Shown: positions 55,113-64,000 of the stretch, one piece after another
Layout of the letters: each line of letters begins with the position of its first letter
Numbering within the stretch: position 1 is the stretch's first letter
Assembly: GCF_025464955.1 (NCBI RefSeq)
Contig: NZ_JAODNM010000031.1
Coordinates: 1-64,000, forward strand
DNA: 64,000 bases
Reading direction: 5' to 3'
From: Amycolatopsis sp.
GTDB lineage: Bacteria; Actinomycetota; Actinomycetes; Mycobacteriales; Pseudonocardiaceae
Made by a program: the position numbers and the translations under genes
Notes under the pieces: generated by a model
What the model saw: only the letters and a program-made list of their open reading frames with translations
What the model was told of the DNA's origin: nothing
Database searches by the model: none

Positions 55113-55874
55113 GTGCTCTACATGGTTCTCGTACTGGTGTTGGCGGCTCTGGGGCTGCTGGTCACGGCGTTGATCACGGCCAACTCGTTCTGGGCCTGGA
55201 TCTCCATCGTGCTGTCCGTGGTGGCCGGGGTCCTCCTGATCGCCGATTGGCTGCGTCGCCGCCGCAAGCGTTCGGCGGCGGCCGCCGAAGCAGAGCCTGA
55301 CGTCGATGCCGCCGCCGATACCGATGCCGCTGCCACCGCTGCCGACGCTGACCAGGTCGAAGGCGAACGCCCGGTTGAAGACTCCGCCGCCGAAGTCACC
55401 GAAGTCGTCGAGACCACGTCGGCGGCCGAGCAGACCGAGCTGCTGCCGGCCTCGGGTGAACTCGATCCCTCGTCGACGGCCGCGCCGGCCGTGGACGACC
55501 TCGCCGCGGTGACCACCGAGCCGGACAAGGCCGACGAACCTGTCGAAGAAGCAATCGAAGCCACTCCCGAACCCGCTGTCGAAGAAGAGCCTGCCGCGCC
55601 CGCGAGGGCGCAGAGCAAGTCCTCCGATCCCGGCGAAGAGCAGACGGACGCGGCCGACCTCCTGATCGTGTCGGAACTCGACGTCGAGGTGCTGGTGGTC
55701 GACGAGTACCCGCGCTACCACGTCCGCGAGTGCGTCTGGCTCGCCGACCGCGACACCATCCCGATCGGCGTGTCCGAAGCGCGTGAACTCGGCTTCACAC
55801 CCTGTGACCGCTGCGGTCCCGACGCCAAGCTCGCGACCGCCCAGCGCGGAAAGCGAAAGTCCTCCGCGAAGTAA
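55113..55874 (+). CDS. Membrane protein with acidic linker and C-terminal Cys motif
   Basis: A 253-residue protein: two N-terminal membrane helices (about 2-22 and 26-46), a basic stop-transfer RRRRKR, then about 120 residues rich in Ala, Glu, Asp and Thr that are probably disordered. The C-terminal domain has YPRYHVRECVWLADRDTIPI and EARELGFTPCDRCGPD, where one cysteine plus a CDRC pair could bind metal. Position after wag31 matches the transmembrane protein downstream of wag31 in mycobacteria. Function unknown. GTG start at 55113. Confidence 0.75.
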   Translation: MLYMVLVLVLAALGLLVTALITANSFWAWISIVLSVVAGVLLIADWLRRRRKRSAAAAEAEPDVDAAADTDAAATAADADQVEGERPVEDSAAEVTEVVETTSAAEQTELLPASGELDPSSTAAPAVDDLAAVTTEPDKADEPVEEAIEATPEPAVEEEPAAPARAQSKSSDPGEEQTDAADLLIVSELDVEVLVVDEYPRYHVRECVWLADRDTIPIGVSEARELGFTPCDRCGPDAKLATAQRGKRKSSAK

Positions 55875-55912
55875 GACTTGTGAGCGTTCCGGCCTGCCCG
55901 GGTGCGGGTGTC

Positions 55913-56185
55913 CCGCAGAACGTTTGGAGCTGCGGCCGATGGTCGCCAGCAGCTCGTGCACCGGCGCTTCGGTGAGCCCGACGCCGGTATCGGTGATCCT
56001 CAGTGAGTTCGCTCCGGTTTCGAGGGTTATTTCACCCGTTGTGTCCGGATCGACCGCCCGGCGCGCGGTGATCGCGTCGACGGCGTTCTGCAGCAGCTCG
56101 CGGACGTAGACCCGCGGGCTGGAGTACAGGTGATGGCTGAGCAGGTCGACCACGCCGCGAAGTCGACTTGAAAGGTGCGGACCAC
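55913..56185 (-). pseudogene. Hsp90-like (GHKL ATPase) N-terminal remnant
   Basis: On the minus strand, translation from a GTG at 56185 gives VRTFQVD; after a one-base deletion near 56160 it continues in another frame as VVDLLSHHLYSSPRVYVREL, then LQNAVDAITARR, LRITDTGVGLT and HELLATIGRSSKR. This is the start of an HtpG-like ATP-binding domain, with the asparagine-containing and DxGxG motifs. Similarity ends abruptly at about 55920, where unrelated sequence begins. So the gene lost about 85 percent of its length and also has a frameshift. A short repeat half (ACTTGTGAGCGTTCCGG at 55876) lies next to the break. Confidence 0.8.
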
Positions 56186-56290
56186 AGTGTTTCTCCCCAG
56201 GTGATCCCTCAGATGGTGGTCGTCCTGTCGGGAGGCGGGTCGCCGGAAATCCGCTTTGCGCCTCGGGTTAACCTAGGAGGACCAAAGGCA

Positions 56291-56494
56291 CCGATCCGGC
56301 CATCACCGGGGAGCCTCCGGAAGAACCGGGCCGCGCACCATCGGCCCGTAGTAGAACCGGACGGGTGCGGCCCGTGACAGCCGTCGAACGAGCGGCCCGT
56401 GTCTTGCGACACGGGCAAGCGGGGTGGTACCGCGGAACGCGCCGGCGACGGTGGCGTCTCGTCCCCGTGTGGACGTACCGGCAGACGCCGGCGC
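56291..56494 (+). promoter_or_regulatory. T-box riboswitch controlling ileS
   Basis: A T-box leader: the small stem CCGG-CCATCA-CCGG near 56296-56309 displays an ATC (isoleucine) specifier at 56302-56304; stem III is CCCGTGT/ACACGGG (56396-56415); the T-box sequence GGGGTGGTACCGCGG is at 56421-56435. The following GCGCCGGCG (56439-56447) can pair with CGCCGGCGC (56486-56494). There is no T tract, and the ribosome site lies at 56517, so regulation is probably translational, as described for actinobacterial ileS T-boxes. Confidence 0.9.
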
Positions 56495-56527
56495 GTCGCA
56501 TGGAGCAGACGACCGCGAGGAGCGCCG

Positions 56528-59500
56528 ATGTACCCCCAGGCTCAGTTGGGTGAGGAGATGGGCCAGGTCCCGTCCCAGCCGTCCTTCCCCAAGCTCGAAG
56601 AAGCCGTACTGGCGTACTGGGAATCGGACCGCACGTTCCAGGCGAGCATCGAGGCGCGCGAGGCCGGGGCCAATGGCGCCAACGAATTCGTGTTCTACGA
56701 CGGTCCGCCCTTCGCCAACGGCCTGCCGCACTACGGCCACCTGCTCACGGGGTACGTCAAGGACATCGTCCCGCGTTACCAGACCATGCGCGGCAAGCAC
56801 GTCGAGCGCCGGTTCGGCTGGGACACCCACGGCCTGCCCGCCGAGCTGGAAGCCATGCGGCAGCTCAAGATCACCGAGAAGTCCGAGATCGACGAGATGG
56901 GCATCGACGTCTTCAACGCGGCCTGCCGCGAGTCGGTGCTGCGCTACACCGGCGAATGGCGGGACTACGTCACCCGCCAGGCGCGCTGGGTCGACTTCGA
57001 CCACGACTACAAGACCCTCGACGTCACCTACATGGAATCGGTGCTCTGGGCGTTCAAACGCTTGTGGGACAAGGGATTGGTCTACGAGGGCTACCGCGTC
57101 CTGCCGTACTGCTGGCGGGACGAGACCCCGCTGTCCAACCACGAGCTGGTGATGGACGCCGACGTCTACCGCAGCCGCCAGGACCCGGCCGTCACCGTCG
57201 GTTTCCGCATGGAGGGCAACGGCGCCGAACACGCCGACCTCGACGGCACCTATCTGCTGATCTGGACCACGACCCCGTGGACGCTGCCGTCCAACCTTGC
57301 GACAGCCGTGCATCCCGAGGTCGACTACGTCGTCGTCGAGCACGATGGCAAGCGGTTCCTGATGGCCGAGGCCCGCGTCGGCGCGTACGCCCGCGAGTTG
57401 GGCGAGGAGCCGCCTGTTGTGGGCCGCTACAAGGGCGAGCAGCTGCTCGGTGTCCGTTACGTGCCACCGTTCCCGTACTTCGTCGGGCACGAGGGCGCGC
57501 ACCGCGTCCTGGCCGCGGACTACGTCACCACCGACAGCGGCACCGGGGTCGTGCACATCGCGCCCGCCTACGGTGAAGAGGACAAGGTCGTCACCGACGC
57601 GGCCGGCATCGCCCCGGTCACGCCGGTCAACGCGCAGGGCAAGTTCGACGCCCAGGTGCCCGACTACGAGGGCCAGCAGGTCTTCGACGCAAACCCGAAC
57701 ATCGTCAAGGACCTGAAGAACGGCACCGGGTCCGCCGGGCGCCAGGGCGCGGTGCTGCTGCGCCAGGAGTCCTACGAGCACTCGTACCCGCACTGCTGGC
57801 GCTGCCGGAACCCGCTGATCTACCGCGCGGTGTCCTCGTGGTTCGTCGCGGTCGCCGAGTTCAAGGACCGGATGGTCGAGCTGAACCAGCAGATCACCTG
57901 GTACCCCGAGCACGTCAAGGACGGGCAGTTCGGCAAGTGGCTGGCGAACGCGCGCGACTGGTCGATCTCGCGCAACCGGTACTGGGGCACACCGATCCCG
58001 GTGTGGATGTCCGACGACCCGAACTTCCCCCGCACCGACGTCTACGGCTCGCTCGACGATCTCGAGCGAGATTTCGGCGTCCGGCTCGACGACCTGCACC
58101 GGCCGTTCATCGACCAGTTGACCCGGCCGAACCCGGACGACCCGAGCGGCCAGGCGACCATGCGGCGTGTGCCGGAGGTGCTCGACGTCTGGTTCGACTC
58201 GGGCTCGATGCCCTTCGCCCAGGTCCACTACCCGTTCGAGAACGGCGACTGGTTCGAGCACCACTACCCGGGCGACTTCATCGTCGAGTACATCGGCCAG
58301 ACCCGCGGCTGGTTCTACCTGCTGCACGTGCTCGCGACGGCGCTGTTCGACCGGCCCGCCTTCCTCACCTGCGTCTCGCACGGGATCGTGCTGGGCTCGG
58401 ACGGGCAGAAGATGTCGAAGTCCCTGCGCAACTACCCCGACGTCAACGAGGTCTTCGACCGCGACGGCTCGGATGCGATGCGCTGGTACCTCATGTCGAG
58501 CCCGATCCTGCGCGGCGGCAACCTGATCGTCACCGACCGGGGCATCCGCGACGCCGTGCGCCAGGCCGTGCTGCCGCTGTGGAACTCGTACTACTTCCTC
58601 GCGCTCTACGCCAACGCCGACGGCAAGGAAGGGCACTTCCGCACCGACTCCGCGCACGTGCTCGACAGGTACGTGCTGGCGAAGACGCATGAGCTGGTCA
58701 CCGACGTCCAGTACGCGCTGGACGTCTGCGACATCGCCGGTGCGTGTTCGACGGTCCGGGACTTCCTCGAAGCGCTCACGAACTGGTACGTGCGCCGCTC
58801 GCGCGACCGGTTCTGGTCCGGTGACCAGGACGCCATCGACACGCTGCACACCGTGCTCGAGGTGGTCTGCCGGGTGGCGGCGCCGCTGCTGCCACTGACC
58901 ACCGAGGTCGTCTGGCGCGGGCTGACGGGCGAGCGGTCGGTGCACTTGACCGACTGGCCGAACGTCAACGAGCTCCCCGCCGACGCGGCGCTGGTTACCG
59001 CGATGGACAGGGTGCGTCAGGTCGCCTCGTCGGCGTTGTCGCTGCGCAAGGCGAACAAGCTGCGCGTCCGCCTGCCGCTGTCGAAGCTGGTGGTCGCGGC
59101 GGCCGACGCCGAGCCGCTGCGCGAGTTCGCCGACATCCTGCAGGACGAAGTGAACGTCAAGACCGTCGAGCTGACCACGGACGTCGGTGCGCACGGTGGG
59201 TTCGAGGTCGTCGTCAACGCGCGGGCGGCCGGGCCGCGCCTGGGCAAGGACGTCCAGCACGTGATCAAGGCCGTCAAGTCGGGGCAGTGGACCACCTCGG
59301 AGTCCGGGGCGATCGTCGCGGCCGGCCACGAGCTGCTGGACGGCGAGTACGAGCGTCGCCTGGTCGCGAAGGACACCGGCGCGGCGGCCGAGCTGCCCGG
59401 CGGGTCCGGCCTGGTGCTGCTCGACACGGTCGTGACCGACGCCCTCGCCCAGGAAGGCATCGCGCGCGACCTGATCCGCGTGATCCAGCAGGCTCGCCGC

Positions 59501-59701
59501 GAGGCGGACTTCGACGTCGCCGACCGCATCGACCTCGTCGTCGACGCACCGGCCGACGTCGTGACCGCGGCACAGGCCTACGAGGACGTCATCAAGGCCG
59601 AGACACTGGCCCTGTCGGCGACCTACGCCGAGGTCGCGGACGGTTTCGCCGGCACCGTCGGCGACGGCGTCAAGGTGACCGTGCGGGTCACCAAGGCCTG
59701 A
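56528..59701 (+). CDS. ileS: Isoleucyl-tRNA synthetase
   Basis: A 1057-residue class I aminoacyl-tRNA synthetase charging tRNA-Ile. The HIGH motif appears as PHYGH (residues 67-71), KMSKS at 628-632, with the editing (CP1) domain between ([14 protein letters not shown]) and a C-terminal anticodon-binding region. Length and the W-x-x-x-HGLP ([13 protein letters not shown]) signature fit the long, eukaryote-like IleRS type found in many actinobacteria. I chose the ATG at 56528 with GAGGAG upstream; the longer frame overlaps the T-box. Confidence 0.96.
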   Translation: MYPQAQLGEEMGQVPSQPSFPKLEEAVLAYWESDRTFQASIEAREAGANGANEFVFYDGPPFANGLPHYGHLLTGYVKDIVPRYQTMRGKHVERRFGWDTHGLPAELEAMRQLKITEKSEIDEMGIDVFNAACRESVLRYTGEWRDYVTRQARWVDFDHDYKTLDVTYMESVLWAFKRLWDKGLVYEGYRVLPYCWRDETPLSNHELVMDADVYRSRQDPAVTVGFRMEGNGAEHADLDGTYLLIWTTTPWTLPSNLATAVHPEVDYVVVEHDGKRFLMAEARVGAYARELGEEPPVVGRYKGEQLLGVRYVPPFPYFVGHEGAHRVLAADYVTTDSGTGVVHIAPAYGEEDKVVTDAAGIAPVTPVNAQGKFDAQVPDYEGQQVFDANPNIVKDLKNGTGSAGRQGAVLLRQESYEHSYPHCWRCRNPLIYRAVSSWFVAVAEFKDRMVELNQQITWYPEHVKDGQFGKWLANARDWSISRNRYWGTPIPVWMSDDPNFPRTDVYGSLDDLERDFGVRLDDLHRPFIDQLTRPNPDDPSGQATMRRVPEVLDVWFDSGSMPFAQVHYPFENGDWFEHHYPGDFIVEYIGQTRGWFYLLHVLATALFDRPAFLTCVSHGIVLGSDGQKMSKSLRNYPDVNEVFDRDGSDAMRWYLMSSPILRGGNLIVTDRGIRDAVRQAVLPLWNSYYFLALYANADGKEGHFRTDSAHVLDRYVLAKTHELVTDVQYALDVCDIAGACSTVRDFLEALTNWYVRRSRDRFWSGDQDAIDTLHTVLEVVCRVAAPLLPLTTEVVWRGLTGERSVHLTDWPNVNELPADAALVTAMDRVRQVASSALSLRKANKLRVRLPLSKLVVAAADAEPLREFADILQDEVNVKTVELTTDVGAHGGFEVVVNARAAGPRLGKDVQHVIKAVKSGQWTTSESGAIVAAGHELLDGEYERRLVAKDTGAAAELPGGSGLVLLDTVVTDALAQEGIARDLIRVIQQARREADFDVADRIDLVVDAPADVVTAAQAYEDVIKAETLALSATYAEVADGFAGTVGDGVKVTVRVTKA

Positions 59702-59713
59702 CACTCGGCCTTC

Positions 59714-60012
59714 CAGCGGGCACTTTTGTGGCTCTTCGGTCGTCTGTGTGGGTGTACGGCGGATGCCGGTGTCCGGAGCTGGGTGTGGGACTCGTCGGTT
59801 TGACTGTGGGACTCGCACAGCGCTGAACGTGGGACTCGCACAGCGCGTCGGCGAGTCCCACACTCCGGCCCGGCGAGTCCCACGTTCAAGTCGACGAGTC
59901 CCACCTTCACCACCAGCCGACCACACCCGCTGACCTCAAGAACCTCACCCGGCACCCACTGAGGCGTCGCGGACCCACACATACGACACAAGAGCTACAA
60001 AAGTGCCCGCTG
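59714..60012. repeat. Inverted-repeat-bounded repeat element (locus E)
   Basis: A 299-base non-coding element. Bases 59714-59736 (starting CAGCGGGCACTTTTGT) are the inverse complement of 59990-60012 with one mismatch in 23. Inside are three forward GTGGGACTCG cores (59785, 59806, 59829) and three reverse cores (59852, 59874, 59895), spaced 21-23 bases, forming a near-symmetrical array. No reading frame fills it and no direct target duplication was noticed. Its right end resembles that of locus B. It occupies most of the gap 59702-60135 between ileS and the PBP gene; the rest shows only the PBP ribosome site. Confidence 0.85.
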
Positions 60013-60135
60013 AGCGGGAGGGCGTGAAGCGGATTCAGGTTGGTTGCTCACATGCCGGTAACGGCAGGGGCCCGCCAACGATGACCCAGTGAGCCGAATG
60101 CGCGACGCGCACGGGTTAATGGGGGAGTCCGCACG

Positions 60136-61752
60136 ATGAGTCCTGCAGGGAAACGGGCCATTCTCGCTGGGGGAGCGGTCGCGGTCATCGCGATCGTGGT
60201 GGCCGCCGTGGTGATGGTGAAGGGCGGCTCGCCGTCCACCGCCGCGGCCGACGGCTCCACTTCGGACGATCCGGCCGTCGTGGTCGCGAAGTACCTCGAC
60301 ACCTTCGGCGCGGGTGACGGGACGCAGGTCGGCACCTGGACGGACGACCCGAAGTCGATGGCGACCGCGTACCTCGCGACCTGGCAGGGGCTGCAGACCC
60401 AGACCGTCAGCGCCTCGCTGAAGCAGCTCGTGCCGCCCGCGGCAGGGTCGGACAAGGCCAGTGCGACCTTCACCCTCGCCTGGACGCTGGGCAACCAGAA
60501 GTCCTGGACGTACGACGACTCGATGGACCTCGTGCACACCGGCGGGCACTGGCTCGTGCACTGGACCCCGGCGCTCATCCATCCGAAGCTCACCGCCGGT
60601 CAGCACCTCGCGCTGGGTAGCGGCGCCGCGCCCACCAACGGACCCGCCGTCGTCGACCGGGACGGCAAACCGATCATCGCCGGCGGCACGACCAACCCGT
60701 TCCCGCTGCTGCAGAGCGCGCTGGGCGGCCCGGCGAAGCCCGCTGCCGGCGCGCCCGCGGGGAGCTACGAGATCAACCGCGCCGACGCGTCGGGCGTGAA
60801 GATCGACACGCTGGTGTCCGTCGGCCAGCCCGCAGGCACATCGCAGTCGCAGACGCAGACCTCGACGCTCAGCGTCGCGACCCAGGCGGCCGCGCAAGCC
60901 GCCGTCGACGGGCTCAGCGGGTCGGCGATGCTCGTGGCCATTCAGCCGTCGACCGGCGGGATACTCGCCGTCGCGCAGAACGGCGCCGCCGGCACCCAGC
61001 CGAAGGCCCTGAACGGCCTGTACGCGCCCGGTTCGACGTTCAAGATCGTGACCGGTACCGCCGCGCTGGAACAGGGCGACGTGACCACCGAGACGTCGCT
61101 GCCGTGCCCCGGCTCCGCGGAGATCGGGCAGCGCACGATCAAGAACGAGAACTTCCAGTTCCCGCCGATCCCGATGCGCACCGCGTTCGCGCACTCGTGC
61201 AACACGACGTTCGCCCAGCTCGCGTCGCAGTTGCCGGCCGACGGCCTGCAGAAGGCCGCCGACCAGCTCGGGCTCAACGCCGACTTCACCATCCCCGGCC
61301 TGACCACCGAAGCCGGCAAGGTCGAGGCCGCCGCCGGCCCCGCCGAGCAGGTCGAGGACGGCATCGGACAGGGCGTCGTGCAGGCCAGCCCGTTCGGCAT
61401 GGCGCTGGTCGCCGCGACTGTGGCGCACGGCAAGGCCGTCACACCGCAGCTCTGGAAGGACCAGCCGACGGAGGTCGGCACGGGTTACCACGCGCCGTCG
61501 GCGTCGGTGATCGCTTCGCTGCGGAAGATGATGCGCGAGGTCGTCACCGGCGGGACCGCGACCAAGGGGCTGGGCGGCACCAGCGGCACGGTCTACGGCA
61601 AGACCGGCACCGCCCAGTTCGGCGACGGCGACCAGGCCAACGGCTGGTTCGTCGGCTACCGCGGCGACGTGGCCTTCGCGATCTTGCTGGAGGGCTCGAA
61701 CGACTCGAAGCCCGCGGTCACCCTCGCCGCGAAGTTCCTCGGGAAGCTCTGA
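60136..61752 (+). CDS. Class B penicillin-binding protein with NTF2-like N-terminal domain
   Basis: A 538-residue transpeptidase. One N-terminal membrane helix (about 7-29, no lipobox cysteine) is followed by an NTF2-like/MecA_N-type domain (VVAKYLDTFGAGDGTQVGTW) and a PBP dimer-like domain. The catalytic motifs are S300-TFK in APGSTFKIVTG, S354-CN in FAHSCNTTF and K489-TG in YGKTGTAQ. It is related to the Rv2864c-type PBP of mycobacteria. It is not in the dcw cluster and could serve elongation or stress-time cross-linking. GGGGGAG precedes the ATG. Confidence 0.88.
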   Translation: MSPAGKRAILAGGAVAVIAIVVAAVVMVKGGSPSTAAADGSTSDDPAVVVAKYLDTFGAGDGTQVGTWTDDPKSMATAYLATWQGLQTQTVSASLKQLVPPAAGSDKASATFTLAWTLGNQKSWTYDDSMDLVHTGGHWLVHWTPALIHPKLTAGQHLALGSGAAPTNGPAVVDRDGKPIIAGGTTNPFPLLQSALGGPAKPAAGAPAGSYEINRADASGVKIDTLVSVGQPAGTSQSQTQTSTLSVATQAAAQAAVDGLSGSAMLVAIQPSTGGILAVAQNGAAGTQPKALNGLYAPGSTFKIVTGTAALEQGDVTTETSLPCPGSAEIGQRTIKNENFQFPPIPMRTAFAHSCNTTFAQLASQLPADGLQKAADQLGLNADFTIPGLTTEAGKVEAAAGPAEQVEDGIGQGVVQASPFGMALVAATVAHGKAVTPQLWKDQPTEVGTGYHAPSASVIASLRKMMREVVTGGTATKGLGGTSGTVYGKTGTAQFGDGDQANGWFVGYRGDVAFAILLEGSNDSKPAVTLAAKFLGKL

Positions 61753-61893
61753 CGGTCGCGCTTGGACGGTCGGCGAACTCGCGCGCCGCCGGACCATTTC
61801 GCGTTGCGCCAGCGGGAAAACGCGGGTGCGCCGACCGGCGCCCCGGCGTGCCTCAGTATCCTTAGCCCGTCGAACACGGCTTAGGGAGGCGAA

Positions 61894-63369
61894 ATGGACC
61901 AGCTTCCCGTGGTGTTGGGCGTCGGCGGCGCGGTCCTGATTCTCGCGGTGCTCGCCGTCCGGGTGTCGACGCGCCTTGGCCTGCCGTCGCTGCTGCTGTA
62001 TCTCGCGATCGGTGTGCTGATCGGCGAAGCCGGGTTCGGCGTGCGGTTCGACAGCCCGTCGATCACCCAGTCGCTGGGCCTGGCCGCACTCGTCATGATC
62101 CTCACCGAAGGCGGCCTGACCACCCGGTGGGCGGCGGTCAAACCCTCGCTCGGCATCGGGGTAGCACTGTCCACTGTGGCCGTTGTGGTGAGCATCGCGG
62201 TCACCGGTGTCGCGCTGCATTGGTTGCTGGGCCTCGATTGGCGGATGGCGTTCCTGTGGGGCGCGGTCCTCGCCTCGACCGACGCGGCCGCGGTGTTCTC
62301 GGTGCTGCGCTCGGCCGGAGTCGGCAAACGGCTTGTCGGCGCGTTGGAACTCGAGTCCGGGATCAACGACGCCCCGGCGTACATCGCCGTCGTCGTGCTG
62401 TCCGAGGGCAGCGCGGACTGGACGTTGCCGCTGCTGGTCGTCTACGAGCTCGGAGCCGGGCTCGCGATCGGGTTGCTGTTCGGTTGGATCGGCGCGTTCG
62501 CTCTGCGTCGATCCGCGCTGCCCGCGACGGGTTTGTATCCGCTCGCCACGGTGGCTGTGTGCGTACTCGCGTACTCCAGCGGACAACTGGCGCACGCTTC
62601 GGGACTGCTCGCGACCTACGTCGCGGGCGTGGTGCTGGGGAATTCGAAGCTGCCCCACCGGTCGGACACGCTGTCGTTCGCCGAAGGGCTGGGCTGGCTC
62701 GCGCAGATCGGGCTGTTCGTGCTGCTCGGGCTGTTCGCGTCGCCCGAGCGGCTGCTCGACACCATCGTCCCCGGGCTCGTCGCCGGGGCGGTGGTCCTGC
62801 TGCTGGCGCGCCCGATCTCGGTGCTGGTCTCGCTGCTGCCGTTCAAGGTCCCCTGGCCCGAAAAGGTCTTCCTGTCGTGGGCTGGGCTGCGCGGGGCGGT
62901 GCCGATCGTGCTCGCGATGATCCCGCTCGCGCAGGGCGTTCCGGGCGCTGAACGGCTGGTCGACGCCGTGTTCGTGCTGGTCATCGTGCTCACCCTGCTC
63001 CAAGGGACCACGCTGGCGCCCCTGGCGAGGAAGCTCGGGCTCAGCGTCGCGTCGGAGGCGGAGGAGATCGAGGTCGACTCCGCGCCGCTGGACGAGCTTG
63101 GGGCTGAGCTGCTGCAGGTGCGCATCCAGCCTGGGTCGAAGTTGCACGGTGTCTACCTGTCCGAGCTCCGGCTGCCCACAGGGGCAACGGTGAGCCTGGT
63201 CGTGCGCGACGGCACCGGGTTCACGCCGCTGCTCAGCAGCCGCCTGCAGGAGCGCGACCAGCTGCTCGTCGTCACCACCGAGGCCGTGCGCGACGCCGCC
63301 GAGCACCGGCTCCGCGCCGTCGATCGCGCCGGCCGACTCGCCCGCTGGAAAGGCGAGTCCGGGGCTTAG
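61894..63369 (+). CDS. CPA1-type potassium/proton (or sodium/proton) antiporter, NhaP2-like
   Basis: A 491-residue membrane protein with about 12 helices matching the NhaP2/CvrA type. Ion-binding aspartates are expected in the segments WGAVLASTDAAAVFSVLRSA and LELESGINDAPAYIAVVVLS. The cytoplasmic C-terminus (about 395-475) has a TrkA-C-like domain (LLQVRIQPGSKLHGVYLSEL and VVTTEAV), a regulatory module common in potassium/proton antiporters. Ion choice cannot be decided from sequence. It stands alone after the PBP gene. Confidence 0.88.
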   Translation: MDQLPVVLGVGGAVLILAVLAVRVSTRLGLPSLLLYLAIGVLIGEAGFGVRFDSPSITQSLGLAALVMILTEGGLTTRWAAVKPSLGIGVALSTVAVVVSIAVTGVALHWLLGLDWRMAFLWGAVLASTDAAAVFSVLRSAGVGKRLVGALELESGINDAPAYIAVVVLSEGSADWTLPLLVVYELGAGLAIGLLFGWIGAFALRRSALPATGLYPLATVAVCVLAYSSGQLAHASGLLATYVAGVVLGNSKLPHRSDTLSFAEGLGWLAQIGLFVLLGLFASPERLLDTIVPGLVAGAVVLLLARPISVLVSLLPFKVPWPEKVFLSWAGLRGAVPIVLAMIPLAQGVPGAERLVDAVFVLVIVLTLLQGTTLAPLARKLGLSVASEAEEIEVDSAPLDELGAELLQVRIQPGSKLHGVYLSELRLPTGATVSLVVRDGTGFTPLLSSRLQERDQLLVVTTEAVRDAAEHRLRAVDRAGRLARWKGESGA

Positions 63370-63466
63370 CGCTGCTCGTGGGCCTAGCGGCGCTAGGGGT
63401 GAGCGTCATCTCAGCGGGTGGACGGGTACTCGCGTGCTCCCGATTCGTCCGCTATCGTGTTCGTCA

Positions 63467-63593
63467 GGTCACGAGTGCCAGCGCTAAACCCCGGTTTGCT
63501 GGCCGGCAACCCTCCTTCCGCGGTGGGGTGCCCCGGGTGAGGACCCGGCCCGTCGCACACGGCGACAGGCAAGCGCGGACCTCCTTGAGGTCC
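63467..63593 (+). promoter_or_regulatory. SAM-IV-type riboswitch
   Basis: GGTC (63467-63470) closes with GACC (63542-63545) around a core containing GTGCCAGCG, CCCCGGTTTGCTGGCCGG, CAACCCTCC, CCGCGGTGGGGTGCCCCGGG. This closely follows the actinobacterial SAM-IV riboswitch as I remember it, including the downstream GGCAAGCGCGGACC that forms the pseudoknot. A hairpin GGACCTC-CTT-GAGGTCC (63577-63593) overlaps the pseudoknot strand and may be the switching element. Binding of S-adenosylmethionine should turn down the aminotransferase gene 20 bases further on. Confidence 0.88.
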
Positions 63594-63613
63594 CCTGGAC
63601 TGCCGGAGGCATC

Positions 63614-64000
63614 ATGACGCTCGCTCTCGACCGCACCGAATCCCTGACCTGTCACGACGTTCCCGCTGTCGTCGGCGCGGATCTGCAGGTGCCGCTCGTC
63701 AACGGCGAGCAGATCGGCTACGCCAACCTCGACCACGCCGCCAGCGCGCCCTGCCTGGCCGCGGTGCGCGACGCCATCGACGAGTTCCTGCCGTACTACG
63801 CCAGCGTCCACCGCGGCGCGGGATTCGCCTCGCAGGTGTCCACAAAGGTCTATGAGCGGACCCGCGAAGTGTTGCGGCGTTTCGTCGACGCCCGTCAGAG
63901 CGACACGGTGATCTTCACCCGCAACACCACCGACTCGTTCAACCTGCTCGCTCGCAGCCTGCCGAAGCACACGTCGGTCGTGGTGTTCGACACCGAGCAC
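63614..64000 (+). CDS. Aminotransferase class V / cysteine desulfurase-like protein, partial
   Basis: The first 129 codons of a gene cut by the window end. ANLDHAASAPCLAAVRDAID followed by VHRGAGFASQVSTKVYERTR and FTRNTTDSFNLLARSL are the N-terminal hallmarks of class V PLP enzymes such as cysteine desulfurases and selenocysteine lyases. The catalytic lysine lies beyond the window. The SAM-IV riboswitch directly upstream argues for a role in sulfur amino acid metabolism rather than general iron-sulfur assembly. ATG 63614 has a GGAG site. Confidence 0.88.
   Translation, partial: MTLALDRTESLTCHDVPAVVGADLQVPLVNGEQIGYANLDHAASAPCLAAVRDAIDEFLPYYASVHRGAGFASQVSTKVYERTREVLRRFVDARQSDTVIFTRNTTDSFNLLARSLPKHTSVVVFDTEH

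Noticed and set aside
54990..56153. Long minus-strand open frame of 387 codons starting with Hsp90-like sequence
   Set aside because: Only the first 80 or so codons resemble Hsp90; the rest is antisense to the membrane protein gene and the wag31 terminator.
56303..59926. Minus-strand open frame of more than 1200 codons opposite ileS
   Set aside because: High-GC antisense shadow of ileS; composition rich in Arg, Val, Asp and His with no domain.
59995..63306. Minus-strand open frame of about 1100 codons opposite the PBP and antiporter genes
   Set aside because: Spans two clearly coding plus-strand genes and has shadow-type composition.

Overview
The window is high-GC actinobacterial DNA with many GTG starts, stop/start overlaps and GC-rich third codon positions. 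The gene set (mycobacteria-like clgR-pspA-pspM, a dcw cluster with sepF-yggT-wag31 and no ftsA or minCDE, DUF3558 lipoprotein, PPE/EspG-like proteins, meso-DAP-type MurE) points to the family Pseudonocardiaceae. Amycolatopsis or a close relative is my best guess; this rests on gene content, not on any database comparison.

Layout. 1-2216: debris and accessory DNA with a Tox-REase-5/Imm52 toxin-immunity tail on the minus strand, other gene fragments, and the 3' part of a CbbX/EccA-like AAA+ ATPase. 2286-7599: rimO, pgsA, cinA, then clgR, pspA and pspM (envelope stress). 7870-13301: a GntR regulator with allophanate hydrolase, then pyrD, a GNAT acetyltransferase and an endonuclease VIII-type glycosylase on the minus strand. 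13306-17844: two tandem ParA-like ATPases, a methyltransferase, dinB and a DUF3040 protein. 18240-23246 (minus): a moxR, DUF58, transglutaminase operon. 23562-25858: a small type VII-secretion-like operon (WXG100-like, DUF3558 lipoprotein, PPE-like, EspG-like).

26236-54993: the division and cell wall (dcw) cluster in the order mraZ, rsmH, ftsL, pbpB, murE, murF, mraY, murD, ftsW, murG, murC, ftsQ, then an interruption of about 8.8 kb, then ftsZ, pgeF, yggS, sepF, yggT, wag31. The interruption holds a decayed DUF6879 gene and two small hypotheticals, folA-thyA, ohrR-osmC, a DinB-superfamily protein, and a SigK-type operon (DUF1295 protein, amine oxidase, DUF1365 protein, sigK, rskA). 55113-63369: a membrane protein, an Hsp90-like pseudogene, ileS under a T-box, a class B PBP and a CPA-type antiporter. 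The window ends in a class V aminotransferase preceded by a SAM-IV-type riboswitch.

Regulation that can be read from sequence: a ClgR-type palindrome before clgR, four MraZ-type direct repeats in the mraZ promoter, a long stem-loop leader before rsmH, a symmetrical divergent SigK-like promoter pair, the ileS T-box and the SAM-IV element. The most unusual non-coding content is a dispersed family of roughly 21-bp-period arrays built on the core GTGGGACTCG, placed at gene ends; one copy is enclosed by 23-bp inverted repeats. No rRNA, tRNA or CRISPR array was found.
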